From NCBI RefSeq assembly GCF_004354985.1, contig NZ_SMSK01000020.1:1-64000 (forward strand): a DNA stretch of 64,000 nucleotides, in the 5' to 3' direction. Under the pieces are notes generated by a model. It did not search any database. It worked only from the letters and a program-made list of their open reading frames with translations, and had not been told where the DNA came from. The stretch comes from Segetibacter sp. 3557_3 (lineage in GTDB: Bacteria > Bacteroidota > Bacteroidia > Chitinophagales > Chitinophagaceae). Positions 44,572-53,118 of this stretch are shown in pieces; positions within the stretch are counted from its first letter, which is position 1; the number at the start of each line of letters is the position of its first letter. Both the position numbers and the translations under genes were made by a program.

Positions 44572-44650
44572 GAATTTCTTTGTGGACCCAACTGGAGTCT
44601 TTCTATTAGGCATCGTTGCGTCGCACTCTTGTGCCGCAACAATTCTATTC
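44572..44650 (-). mobile_element. MITE-like repeat, copy 7 (core only)
   Basis: On the minus strand: CACAAGAGTGCGACGC then AACGATGCCTAATAG and AGTTGGGTCCACAAAGAA. There is no GC insert and no terminal repeat, so this copy is eroded. Confidence 0.6.
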
Positions 44651-44680
44651 GCCAAAGTTTGCTGCAAGGCATAGGTAAAC

Positions 44681-45238
44681 CACGAGATCCCTCGTGCCTT
44701 GGGATGACAGACCATTGCGTCTCATATCCCATCACTCATATCTCATCACTTAAATTCTCCAATCCGTAATCCGCTAATCTTCTCATAACAACTTCCTCCG
44801 CGTAACCTTTGCCTCTCTCCTTCTCTGCGGTTCTTCTTCCAACCCGCAATTCGCTAATCCTCCATCCTATCACCCCTATTGCATAGCTCCCGACGAGATC
44901 CCTCGTGCTTGCCAATGACAAGTATCTTAAATATTTGATTCTCAATAGGAGTCTAAAAGCCTGGAAGTCGATTTATTCCTGCTTGTCATTTTAAAAGAGC
45001 TTAAGCAACGCTTATCGTTTACTCGGGATGACGGACAACTCCATAAGGATGACAAGACAATTGCCACTCACTCATCGTTCACATCTCATCGCTCGTCGAG
45101 ACCACCATCAAACATCTAACATTTAACCTTCAACATAACCCCTGTATCTCATCGCTTCTTCCTCTGCGCAACCTTTGCTTCTCCGGTTCTCTGCGGTTAC
45201 TTGAATCCGTCATCCGTGAATCCGAAATCCTCTAATCC
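44681..45238. repeat. Mixed intergenic repeats between GH36 and the six-hairpin gene
   Basis: Two copies of a short palindrome ACGAGATCCCTCGTG (44681-44696 and 44892-44907, the first perfect as CACGAG-ATCC-CTCGTG), often followed by GGATGACAG-like tails. Stretches of AATCCGTAATCCGCTAATC (near 44760), CCGCAATTCGCTAATCC (near 44843) and GAATCCGTCATCCGTGAATC (near 45203) belong to the AATCCGC family; the last runs up to the stop codon at 45239. No gene is seen in 44514-45238. Confidence 0.7.
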
Positions 45239-47284
45239 CTACAGCCCGATCTTCAACGTCTCACCTTCTTTAACCGTATACTTTTTTTCCGTTCCTCCCC
45301 GCCGCAGCGTGATGACCAGTTTACCAGCCGGACCTCGACTCACCATTAGATCAAAATTATTGTCAAACGCACTGATGTTACGCAGTGACATGCGATCCCA
45401 GTCTTTTGGCAAACGGGGGGTGCAGTTGAATGATTTAAAACCCGTTGGCCGGATACCAAACATGCCTTCGGTATAGATGCGACAGTACAGCCCGCTTTCG
45501 GCGGACAAATGCCGTTGATTTCCTTCCGGATATGCTTCAACCGCATAAGGCACATGCTCGCCCAGCAACCGGCGTTTGGAATAATACTTGAGAAACCGGA
45601 CAGCCTTTTCGGTTTCTCCCGCAGCGAATACCCCACGCAATCCGTACAGGGTTGACCGGTCCCAAAAAGTTTTGTTACCCGCAAGTGATGCAAGCCCATC
45701 TTCGGTCCACAACCTCGGTGAAAATAACGCAGCAATGGTACCCTCCCGCCGTTCGAAGATATCCATCACCAGCGGTGTGGTGATCCAGGCCCGAAGGGTA
45801 TCATTACCTTCATAATAGCGGTATGTTTTAAAACCTTCAACAGTGGCGCCAAAAAACTTTTCAATGTTGGTGCGCATCGTTTTAGCCTGCTGTTGGTATT
45901 GGTTAAGCTGCGAGGTTGGCTTACCTAATTCTTTACCCAATAAAGCCGCAGAAACCAAAGCATCATAATATAAAGCGCTCGTATTTAAGTTCGCATTGCC
46001 AGCGGGGAACCTTCCTTCAAGCTCGTCTTTATTACTCCAAACCACCCCGTTTGCATTCACTTTGCGCCGGCAATATTCCAGGCACCATTCAATCAATGGC
46101 CACAATACCGCAGCAGAGTCCTTATTGCCATATGCGAGGGCATACCTGCCCGCGCCATAGGCGATCATTGCCATATCGCCGCGGTCGCCGGCACCTTGCC
46201 AGGTGGCATCGCCTTGTGCAATGATCGAACTGGGTATCGGCTTATAGTTGGGGTTCATAAAGCGGGCAAACATCCGGTAAGCATTCATGGACGATTTGTT
46301 ACCAATTGTATCACCAAGAAATGCAAAAAAAGGATTGATGTATTCTGCCTGGTCATTAGCCCATATTGCTGCATAATAACGTAAGCCACCCGGCCCATGC
46401 ATATAGCCGCCCTTCGTATTATAAATGCTTTCAGTCCCCCTAATTTTCGCGAATGCAAACATGGTGTTTAGGATGGGGTCGGGGGTTTCTAAAACAAGCT
46501 TTGATAACAGTTGTTGAACCCTCATTTTTCTTCGTTGCTCTTCATTATTTACTTCAACAACCAGGGGAGCATCGTTTCCATGAACGGCCTGATAAGTAAT
46601 AGCAAAAACAACACTGTCGTTTGGAGCAACGGTTTTTTGTCCGTGACCGATTGTGGACACGAAAAAAGTATGTGGACCTTCACTCATGCGCTCGGCGGCG
46701 GGCCTGACCTTCCGTTCAAGGTATTCCATTTCAATTTTTACCGCCGCCTTTGTTCCATTTATAAATACCAGCTTTTCAATCGCAACAGGCTTATCTACAG
46801 ACGGGAAGTAAGTGCGTTTTAAGGTCAATCCTTCACGGCCGATTTCACTCTCCATTTCCATTATGCCTTTATGCTTAACCCGGGTCACTTTTTCCGGCAA
46901 GTCGGCAGCAACGTTCGCATTGTACACACCACCCTTAAGTAACCTGTCGTTGATCAATATTCTTGGAAGGTCGCCATCCTCTACATTATAGGTCATATGG
47001 GCAATCGTTCTTACCGGCAAGAGCCTGAACGTGGGGAAAACCATTGTTCTCGAAATCTTCGAACGGGCAATACTGTCAACGCCGTATTGCATCCATAAGG
47101 CAACCTTTTCGCCACCCATTTCAATATGATCCTGGTGTGGCACCCGGTTATCTACTGTCCACGAAATACTTCCGTCGCTCTGAATTTTCCAACGGTCATT
47201 TTGGTCGGGCAACTTAATTTCCTGTGCGCTTAATGCAGTTCCTACGAGCAGGATAATTCCCGCGATAATCTTTCTTGATTGCAT
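45239..47284 (-). CDS. Secreted six-hairpin glycosidase-like protein
   Basis: A 681-residue protein. Signal peptide at residues 1-20 (ending LSAQ). N-terminal beta-sandwich domain (about 25-265), then a helical toroid-like domain (about 270-600: YYAAIWANDQAEYINPF, GAGRYALAYGNKDSAAVLW, ALYYDALVSAALLG, FWDRSTLYGLRGVFAAGE) and a C-terminal beta domain (TLRRGGTEKKYTVK). The layout fits six-hairpin glycosidases of the GH63/GH78/GH116 kind, but the typical GH78 DCPTRDER motif is missing, so the CAZy family is not assigned. The ATG at 47284 gives a clean signal. It is downstream of the first SusC/SusD group on the same strand. Confidence 0.7.
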   Translation of the reverse strand: MQSRKIIAGIILLVGTALSAQEIKLPDQNDRWKIQSDGSISWTVDNRVPHQDHIEMGGEKVALWMQYGVDSIARSKISRTMVFPTFRLLPVRTIAHMTYNVEDGDLPRILINDRLLKGGVYNANVAADLPEKVTRVKHKGIMEMESEIGREGLTLKRTYFPSVDKPVAIEKLVFINGTKAAVKIEMEYLERKVRPAAERMSEGPHTFFVSTIGHGQKTVAPNDSVVFAITYQAVHGNDAPLVVEVNNEEQRRKMRVQQLLSKLVLETPDPILNTMFAFAKIRGTESIYNTKGGYMHGPGGLRYYAAIWANDQAEYINPFFAFLGDTIGNKSSMNAYRMFARFMNPNYKPIPSSIIAQGDATWQGAGDRGDMAMIAYGAGRYALAYGNKDSAAVLWPLIEWCLEYCRRKVNANGVVWSNKDELEGRFPAGNANLNTSALYYDALVSAALLGKELGKPTSQLNQYQQQAKTMRTNIEKFFGATVEGFKTYRYYEGNDTLRAWITTPLVMDIFERREGTIAALFSPRLWTEDGLASLAGNKTFWDRSTLYGLRGVFAAGETEKAVRFLKYYSKRRLLGEHVPYAVEAYPEGNQRHLSAESGLYCRIYTEGMFGIRPTGFKSFNCTPRLPKDWDRMSLRNISAFDNNFDLMVSRGPAGKLVITLRRGGTEKKYTVKEGETLKIGL

Positions 47285-47502
47285 ATTTGAACAGGTCAAT
47301 TTAATTGTTTGTGAAGCCGTAATTTGTTTAAGTATGAGCCTTTGAGACACGCGCTTGTACGATGGCACGCACACCAACAAGCGCTTGTTGAGTCGAAAGA
47401 TCTTATGGTTTGTTTATGGCCATTCAGGAAGACACTGTCAGGGGATCAGAAAACACGTAAATGAATTAAGCGAACTACGATGATAATTCATCATTCATAA
47501 TT

Positions 47503-47662
47503 AAGTGTCGTTTACTTAAGCCCCTTCGCACACGTGCCGAATAGAATTGTTGCCGTAAAAGGGAGTGACACCCGTCCGACTGGCGGTAGCCGGGCGGGTA
47601 ACCGGAGCTCCATAGATGTTCCTCTGCCGGTCACCAAAAAATTCCAACAAGTAAGAACGTTG
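47503..47662 (+). mobile_element. MITE-like repeat, copy 8 (with GC insert)
   Basis: Left end AAGTGTCGTTTACTTAAG, right end CAAGTAAGAACGTTG (eroded). The core AAAAGGGAGTGACAC is followed by a GC-rich insert with GTCCGACTGGCGGTAGCC and GGGCGGG, then CATAGATGTTCC and CCGGTCACCAAAAA. No 10-bp duplication is left. The 47285-47755 space holds no gene. Confidence 0.7.
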
Positions 47663-47755
47663 ACCGGCTCATCGTTCCCTGCAGGACTCCTCCTTCGTCG
47701 GAATGACAGACAGTTCACGTCTCATCATTCATAGTTCATAATTCATAATACATCA

Positions 47756-48088
47756 TTACTGTAGTGTCACATCAATAGACGCTTCTTTACCCTTTGCTTT
47801 AACGGTGATCTTCCCGTTTTGTACGCCAAATTTCACGGTCATTTTTGACTTGCCCTGTGGGCTGGTAATCTGTGCATCTGCAGGAACTGTCCAAACATAG
47901 TCGCCATTATCGAGATAGTAAGTGTAATAATCTCTTGTACTGTTTTTAGGCTGTGTTGTGCCACCAACGATCTTTAAAAATGTTGGCTCTTCATATGCGC
48001 CACCATCAGGGAAATTTTTTTCACAACCGGCTAGGGCGACACCTTGCACCAACAAAACCAGGATGAGGATGTTTTTTAGTCGCTTCAT
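47756..48088 (-). CDS. Small PUL-associated lipoprotein
   Basis: A 110-residue lipoprotein with signal ILVLLVQGVALAGC (Cys near residue 22). The mature part is a single beta-sandwich-like domain (YVWTVPADAQITSPQGKSKM, FGVQNGKITVKAKGKEASI), similar in pattern to PKD or Ig-like modules. It starts 17 bp after the SusD stop, so it is the third gene of the susC-susD operon. Position suggests a small surface glycan-binding partner; it is too short for SusE/SusF. Confidence 0.65.
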   Translation of the reverse strand: MKRLKNILILVLLVQGVALAGCEKNFPDGGAYEEPTFLKIVGGTTQPKNSTRDYYTYYLDNGDYVWTVPADAQITSPQGKSKMTVKFGVQNGKITVKAKGKEASIDVTLQ

Positions 48089-48105
48089 ACTTTTACTGTT
48101 TTAGA

Positions 48106-49680
48106 TTAATAACCCGGATTTTGTTTTAGGTTGGGGTTGTTGTCGATTTCCAGCTGGGGGACCGGCCACAGATACCGGAACTCCTGCCAGTTGGTAATTC
48201 TATAATTATTTGCACCCACACTTAAGTGTTTATTTTCAAGCGCCGATTTCAATAAGCCCCACCTCACCAGGTCTTCGTAACGTGAACTCTCCCCAGCAAA
48301 TTCCACCCTCCGTTCATGCATGATGCGATCGCGCATGGCATTTTTGTCGGCCACATAAGTCGGCTTAGACGGATCGGTATTTTGCAGCGGAGGCATGCCT
48401 ACCCGTGCGCGTACCTGGTTGATGGCTGCAAACACAGATACGTCAGGGCCAACGGCTTCATTTTGGGCCTCAGCATAAACGAGCAGCACGTCGGCATATC
48501 GATACATGATCCAGTTTAAACCGGTCCCATTAAGTGCAGTTTGCTCAGTACGTGTAGAAGTATATTTTCTAAACGTATAACCTGAAGGGGTCCATGCCCG
48601 GTTCCATGTGGCAGTGCCATATGGCGCACCATGAAACACCACTGAAATTCCGAGCCTTGGATCACGGTTTTGATATTGCGTATTGTTGGTGGTAACGTCT
48701 ATTCCAGTTGGGTCGAACCGGGATCCATCCAGCCTTTCGAATTCGTTTACCAGCGATTGTAAAACAGAAATGTTACCATAGCTTGCCCCGCCACCCGGGA
48801 CCTGTTGAGCGGCGCTTGCATTATTTGGATACCGTGTTGCGAGGTTGGTATAGCCACCTCCTTTAGCGTCGCCTGCCTGGAATTCAAACAGCGACTCGGC
48901 CGTGTTTTTATTACCTGGTTTAAACAAATCACTCATATTGGGCAACAGGGTATAACCCAATGTCATGGCTTCACCCGAAAACTTAGCAGCATTAGCCCAG
49001 TCTTTGTTGTAGAGGTATTCTTTTGCCAGTAACAGCAGCGCACCACCCCGGGTAACACGACCGATATCAGCACCTGTATACTTTACCGGCAGATCAGCAT
49101 ACGAAGAAGTAAGATCAGCATAGATTTGTTTAACGACGTCAGCCTTTGGTGCCCTTTCCGGCAGTGCGGGTTCTTCATTGGGATCTTTGGTGAGCAAGGG
49201 TACGTCGCCAAAACGCCAGACCAACCGGTGGTAGCAAAATGCCCGAAGGAATTTCGCTTCAGCGATTAATCTTTTCTTAAGGGTAGGGTCCATTTGTATG
49301 GCATCAACCCTTGCAAGGAACACGTTTGCACGAACGATAATTACATAATGACTTGACCAGAAACGATAGGGATAGTGGTTGCGGCCTGAGGGCGTTTCAA
49401 GGCCGTTGGATAATCCCCAGAGGTGGTCAGTAGTCCCTTCCATTTGCGGGGCAAGGTCGTCGGTTAACACATTTTCATTCACAATCTCGCGTGCGAAATT
49501 GTCGCTAAGCGTATATGCGTAAATCCCATTTACTGCGAGTATCGCATCATTTGCAGTTTTAAAAAAGTTCTCTTCCGTATATGTCGCTGATGGGCTTACT
49601 TCAAGCAGATTTTTTTTGCACGAAGTACCGGTAAAGCCGAGGGTACAGGCAAAAACGAGGGTTAATTTATACCACTTCAT
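48106..49680 (-). CDS. SusD/RagB family outer membrane lipoprotein (pair 1)
   Basis: A 524-residue glycan-binding surface lipoprotein that partners the SusC porin. Signal with lipobox GFTGTSC (Cys near 21). The SusD-like N-terminal part (residues 25-200; YTEENFFKTANDAILAVNGI, AKFLRAFCYHRLVWRFGDVPL) and the RagB/SusD C-terminal part (about 330-524; RYADVLLVYAEAQNEA, MHERRVEFAGESSRYEDLVR) are complete. It begins 18 bp after the SusC stop. Confidence 0.95.
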   Translation of the reverse strand: MKWYKLTLVFACTLGFTGTSCKKNLLEVSPSATYTEENFFKTANDAILAVNGIYAYTLSDNFAREIVNENVLTDDLAPQMEGTTDHLWGLSNGLETPSGRNHYPYRFWSSHYVIIVRANVFLARVDAIQMDPTLKKRLIAEAKFLRAFCYHRLVWRFGDVPLLTKDPNEEPALPERAPKADVVKQIYADLTSSYADLPVKYTGADIGRVTRGGALLLLAKEYLYNKDWANAAKFSGEAMTLGYTLLPNMSDLFKPGNKNTAESLFEFQAGDAKGGGYTNLATRYPNNASAAQQVPGGGASYGNISVLQSLVNEFERLDGSRFDPTGIDVTTNNTQYQNRDPRLGISVVFHGAPYGTATWNRAWTPSGYTFRKYTSTRTEQTALNGTGLNWIMYRYADVLLVYAEAQNEAVGPDVSVFAAINQVRARVGMPPLQNTDPSKPTYVADKNAMRDRIMHERRVEFAGESSRYEDLVRWGLLKSALENKHLSVGANNYRITNWQEFRYLWPVPQLEIDNNPNLKQNPGY

Positions 49681-49698
49681 ATCGATGCTTTAAATAAA

Positions 49699-52600
49699 TT
49701 AAAAGTTTAGATTGATGCCGGCCAACAGGGTTTTTGCCTGCGGGTAGGTTTCGTTTTGACGTTGCACGGTACCCGGCCGTTCCGGATCCAGTCCGACAAA
49801 TGGCGTAAACAGGAAGGGGTTTTCTGCCGCGATATAGATCCTCAAATTCGCCATTTTCATTTGTTCGAGCAGTTTGCGCGGAAGTGTATAACCAAGTTCA
49901 ATATGCCTGATCTTGAAGTAAGAGGCATCCTGAACACGCAGGCTCGTTGCCTCGCCCGTATTGTATTCCGAGGTTACGATCCTGGGGATAAGGTTTGAAG
50001 TTCCGGGACCATGCCACCGATTAAGCACATAATCAAAGTTGTTCCTGACACCGGCGCCAAATTCAAAGTAGCCACCTACTGCATACCTAAGAATTCTTCG
50101 CCCGAAATCTCCTTGTGAACTTACATTAAAGTCAAAGTTTTTAAACCTCAGATCGCCGTTGATACCCATCGTGTATTTCGGAACAGATGAACCCAATGGC
50201 TCCCGATCGGCTCCGTCAACTACACCGTCGCCGTTAAGGTCTACCAGGCGGAGGTCTCCGGGCTGATCATTTGCCTGGTGGGGATTCTTGCTGATCTCTT
50301 CCGCTGATTGCCAAACCCCATTTGACCGGTATCCATATACACTTCCAATTGGATAACCGACTTTTGTTACTGAGCGCGTTGCATCTCCAAATAATACTGT
50401 TCCGGGAGTACCGAGACTCACGACTTCGTTTTTATTGTAAGAACCCGTAAAGCTGAGTGAATACCGGATGTCCTTGCCGGCACTGCTACTGTATTCGAGA
50501 AACAGCTCTATCCCCTTATTACGTACCTGCCCAACATTCCTGACCTGGGTTCCGGCATTGATATCGTTGTTGAAATTACCTGTTGTGGAAGGAACCGGCA
50601 CTGATGTAAGGATGTCTTTCGTGAGTTTATTATAGGCGTCCAGGGTAATCGTAACCCTGTTTTTCAGCAGCTTTATATCAAGACCAATGTTGCTCAGGTA
50701 AGAGGTCTCCCATTTGATGTCGGGATTAACAAGGCCGCTAAAGGCAGCGCCCTGCACCGCAGTATTATTAAAAAAATAGGGGTTATTTAAACCGATGTTC
50801 TGTAAATACACAAAATTTGGTATAGCCTCGTTGCCGATAGCGCCATAGCTTGCTCTCAACTTCAGGTCGTTTACCAATCCTTTGAAGCGGTCGAAAAAAG
50901 CTTCATCCGATATCCTCCATCCTACAGATGCTGAAGGAAAGAAACCATATTTTAACCGTGGAGAGAAACGCGATGAGCCATCATACCTTCCCACCAGTTC
51001 AAGCAGGTATCGGCGTTTATAATCATAATTCACCCTGCCGAAAAACGAGCGAAGGGATGATTCCACTTTACTGCCCGAAACCTGGTCTAGCAGGTTGCTT
51101 CCGGCATCAAGTACAAAAAAATCATTACTCGGAAAACCGGTCCGTGTTGCCTGGTTCGTTTCATTAACGGTATACTGTTCGGAGTGACCCAAAAGGGCAG
51201 ATGTATTATGGTCGCCATAGGTTTTTGTAAATGTGAGCACATTATTGACGATCCAGTTTTTGAAATAGGCGTTCAGCTCCACTAGCCGCCTGTTCTGCGC
51301 TAATCGCTCTCCAACCGTTACACCTAACGGGTCAACGATGCTATAGGATGGATCGAAAGTCTTATTGTGGTTGATACTTAAGTTGAGTCCACCGGTACTG
51401 CGGAACTTAAGAAATGGTCGAATTGCGTACTCGATATAAACTGAAGAATTCGTTCCGGTAGTTGGATTTAGATTTGTGTAGTCGGCGCCAATGGCAAATG
51501 TTTGCAAAGGGTTCAATCCTCCATTTTCGGAGTTAGTAGGCCCACCCGGCAAGCGATAGCCTGGGGTACCATCGGGGTTATTAAGCGGGATGGTTGGGGC
51601 AAACTCAATTGCGTTTTGCAGTGCAGGTCCACCTCTTGATTTGGTGTTGTACACGTAGGCGTTTAAACCTATAGTGAAGCGGTCGCTCATTTTGATATCG
51701 AGGTTTACACGCCCTGTGATCCTTTTATAAAATGAATACTTTACTATACCCTTGTCATCTAAGTAGTTTGAAGCAAGCAGGTACCGGATCTTGTCGGTAC
51801 CACCACTAAAAGAGACGTTGTGCTCCTGCCGAATTCCCGTTTCCAGGATTGCACCAAGCCAATTGGTTCCTTCGCCAAACGACGCAATGGCGCTGTCGCT
51901 CCATGTAGGAATTGCATTACTGTTTATACGTGCCTCGTTCTGAAGGCGGGCAAAATCTTTTGCGCCGAGTATACGCGGCATGCGCATAATATTAGACGCA
52001 CCGGCTACATAAGAATAACCTACAACAGTTTTGCCTGCAGCTCCCCGCCTTGTAGTAACCACGATAACGCCGTTGGCTGCACGTGAGCCATAAATTGCAC
52101 TGGCTGAAGCATCTTTTAATACGGTAATCGATTCGATGTCTTTCGGGCTGATCGTATTCAAGTCTTGCCCCTCAACCCCATCTACAATTACCAGGGGCCC
52201 CTTGCCGGAATTTAGCGTGCCCTCTCCCCTAATCCGAATATCAACACCGGCGCCGGGCTGCCCCGATGTACGCGTGATCTGCACACCGGAAACCTTACCC
52301 TGTATCGCCTGGCCAACCCCGGTGGTGGCAGTATTCGCGATGTCGGCCCCGCTGACCGTTCCTACTGAACCGGTAACGCTACCTCTCCTTTGGGTTCCGT
52401 ATCCTACAACCACAACTTCCTCCAGCGCTTTCGTTTCGGCTGAAAGCACCACGTTGTGGGTAGTTTGGTTATTGACAGGAATACGCTGAACGGCATAACC
52501 CACTGAAGTAAAAACAAGGGTACCATTTGCCGGAGCCTGGATGGTGTAAGCGCCATTGTCGCCGGTAGCAACACCTGTTCCTCCTCCCTCTACCCTTACT

Positions 52601-52755
52601 GATACCCCGCTTAACGGACCCTGGGGACCGGATACCGTTCCTTTAACTACAATTGAACTTGCCTGGCCAAGCAACTGCTGGGTGTTAAGCAGCAGGCAAG
52701 CCCCTGCAATAAACACCATCAAAAGGGTAGTTTTGAAATTTGGTTTTGTGCTCAT
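49699..52755 (-). CDS. SusC/RagA family TonB-dependent outer membrane transporter (pair 1)
   Basis: A 1018-residue outer membrane importer for oligosaccharides. Signal peptide (about 1-32), carboxypeptidase-regulatory-like domain (VVKGTVSGPQGPLSGVSVRV), TonB box and plug (VVVVGYGTQRRGSVTG, LNTISPKDIESITVLKDASA, YGSRAANGVIVVTTRRG), and a 22-strand barrel to the C-terminal Phe (LAGINLNF). Complete. First gene of the operon with susD and the small lipoprotein. The upstream spacer to the GH97 gene shows no recognised regulator site. Confidence 0.96.
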   Translation of the reverse strand: MSTKPNFKTTLLMVFIAGACLLLNTQQLLGQASSIVVKGTVSGPQGPLSGVSVRVEGGGTGVATGDNGAYTIQAPANGTLVFTSVGYAVQRIPVNNQTTHNVVLSAETKALEEVVVVGYGTQRRGSVTGSVGTVSGADIANTATTGVGQAIQGKVSGVQITRTSGQPGAGVDIRIRGEGTLNSGKGPLVIVDGVEGQDLNTISPKDIESITVLKDASASAIYGSRAANGVIVVTTRRGAAGKTVVGYSYVAGASNIMRMPRILGAKDFARLQNEARINSNAIPTWSDSAIASFGEGTNWLGAILETGIRQEHNVSFSGGTDKIRYLLASNYLDDKGIVKYSFYKRITGRVNLDIKMSDRFTIGLNAYVYNTKSRGGPALQNAIEFAPTIPLNNPDGTPGYRLPGGPTNSENGGLNPLQTFAIGADYTNLNPTTGTNSSVYIEYAIRPFLKFRSTGGLNLSINHNKTFDPSYSIVDPLGVTVGERLAQNRRLVELNAYFKNWIVNNVLTFTKTYGDHNTSALLGHSEQYTVNETNQATRTGFPSNDFFVLDAGSNLLDQVSGSKVESSLRSFFGRVNYDYKRRYLLELVGRYDGSSRFSPRLKYGFFPSASVGWRISDEAFFDRFKGLVNDLKLRASYGAIGNEAIPNFVYLQNIGLNNPYFFNNTAVQGAAFSGLVNPDIKWETSYLSNIGLDIKLLKNRVTITLDAYNKLTKDILTSVPVPSTTGNFNNDINAGTQVRNVGQVRNKGIELFLEYSSSAGKDIRYSLSFTGSYNKNEVVSLGTPGTVLFGDATRSVTKVGYPIGSVYGYRSNGVWQSAEEISKNPHQANDQPGDLRLVDLNGDGVVDGADREPLGSSVPKYTMGINGDLRFKNFDFNVSSQGDFGRRILRYAVGGYFEFGAGVRNNFDYVLNRWHGPGTSNLIPRIVTSEYNTGEATSLRVQDASYFKIRHIELGYTLPRKLLEQMKMANLRIYIAAENPFLFTPFVGLDPERPGTVQRQNETYPQAKTLLAGINLNF

Positions 52756-53118
52756 TGGTTATTGTTTGAATGATCTGCTTTACCATTTACCTGAAACATA
52801 ATTAGCATTACAATTCGTTGACTTCAGTCTTTAATAGTGTATATACAGTAAGCGTATGATCCGGTACCTACGGCACCATTTACTTTTACTGCAAGGCCCG
52901 TATTGCTCAACCGAGCTTAACCGGGCTTGAATAAAAAGGCGAGTCCAGATGTTGCTCTGGCGTATGAACTTCGACTCATGGCAAATAGGTTTGAGGAAAG
53001 CAGTAGTTAAGATCACTAGCTCGTAGAACAGGCACAAATTTGTATCCAGTCCTCCGATCGGGGCAACAAATCGTTAGCATAGCCTTTCCTCATTTTAGCA
53101 TTATCATAAACCGCCAGG
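52756..53118. other. Spacer upstream of SusC pair 1
   Basis: 363 bp with no gene. It should carry the promoter of the susC operon. I see no clear TTTG/TAnnTTTG pair and no repeat. Confidence 0.35.
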
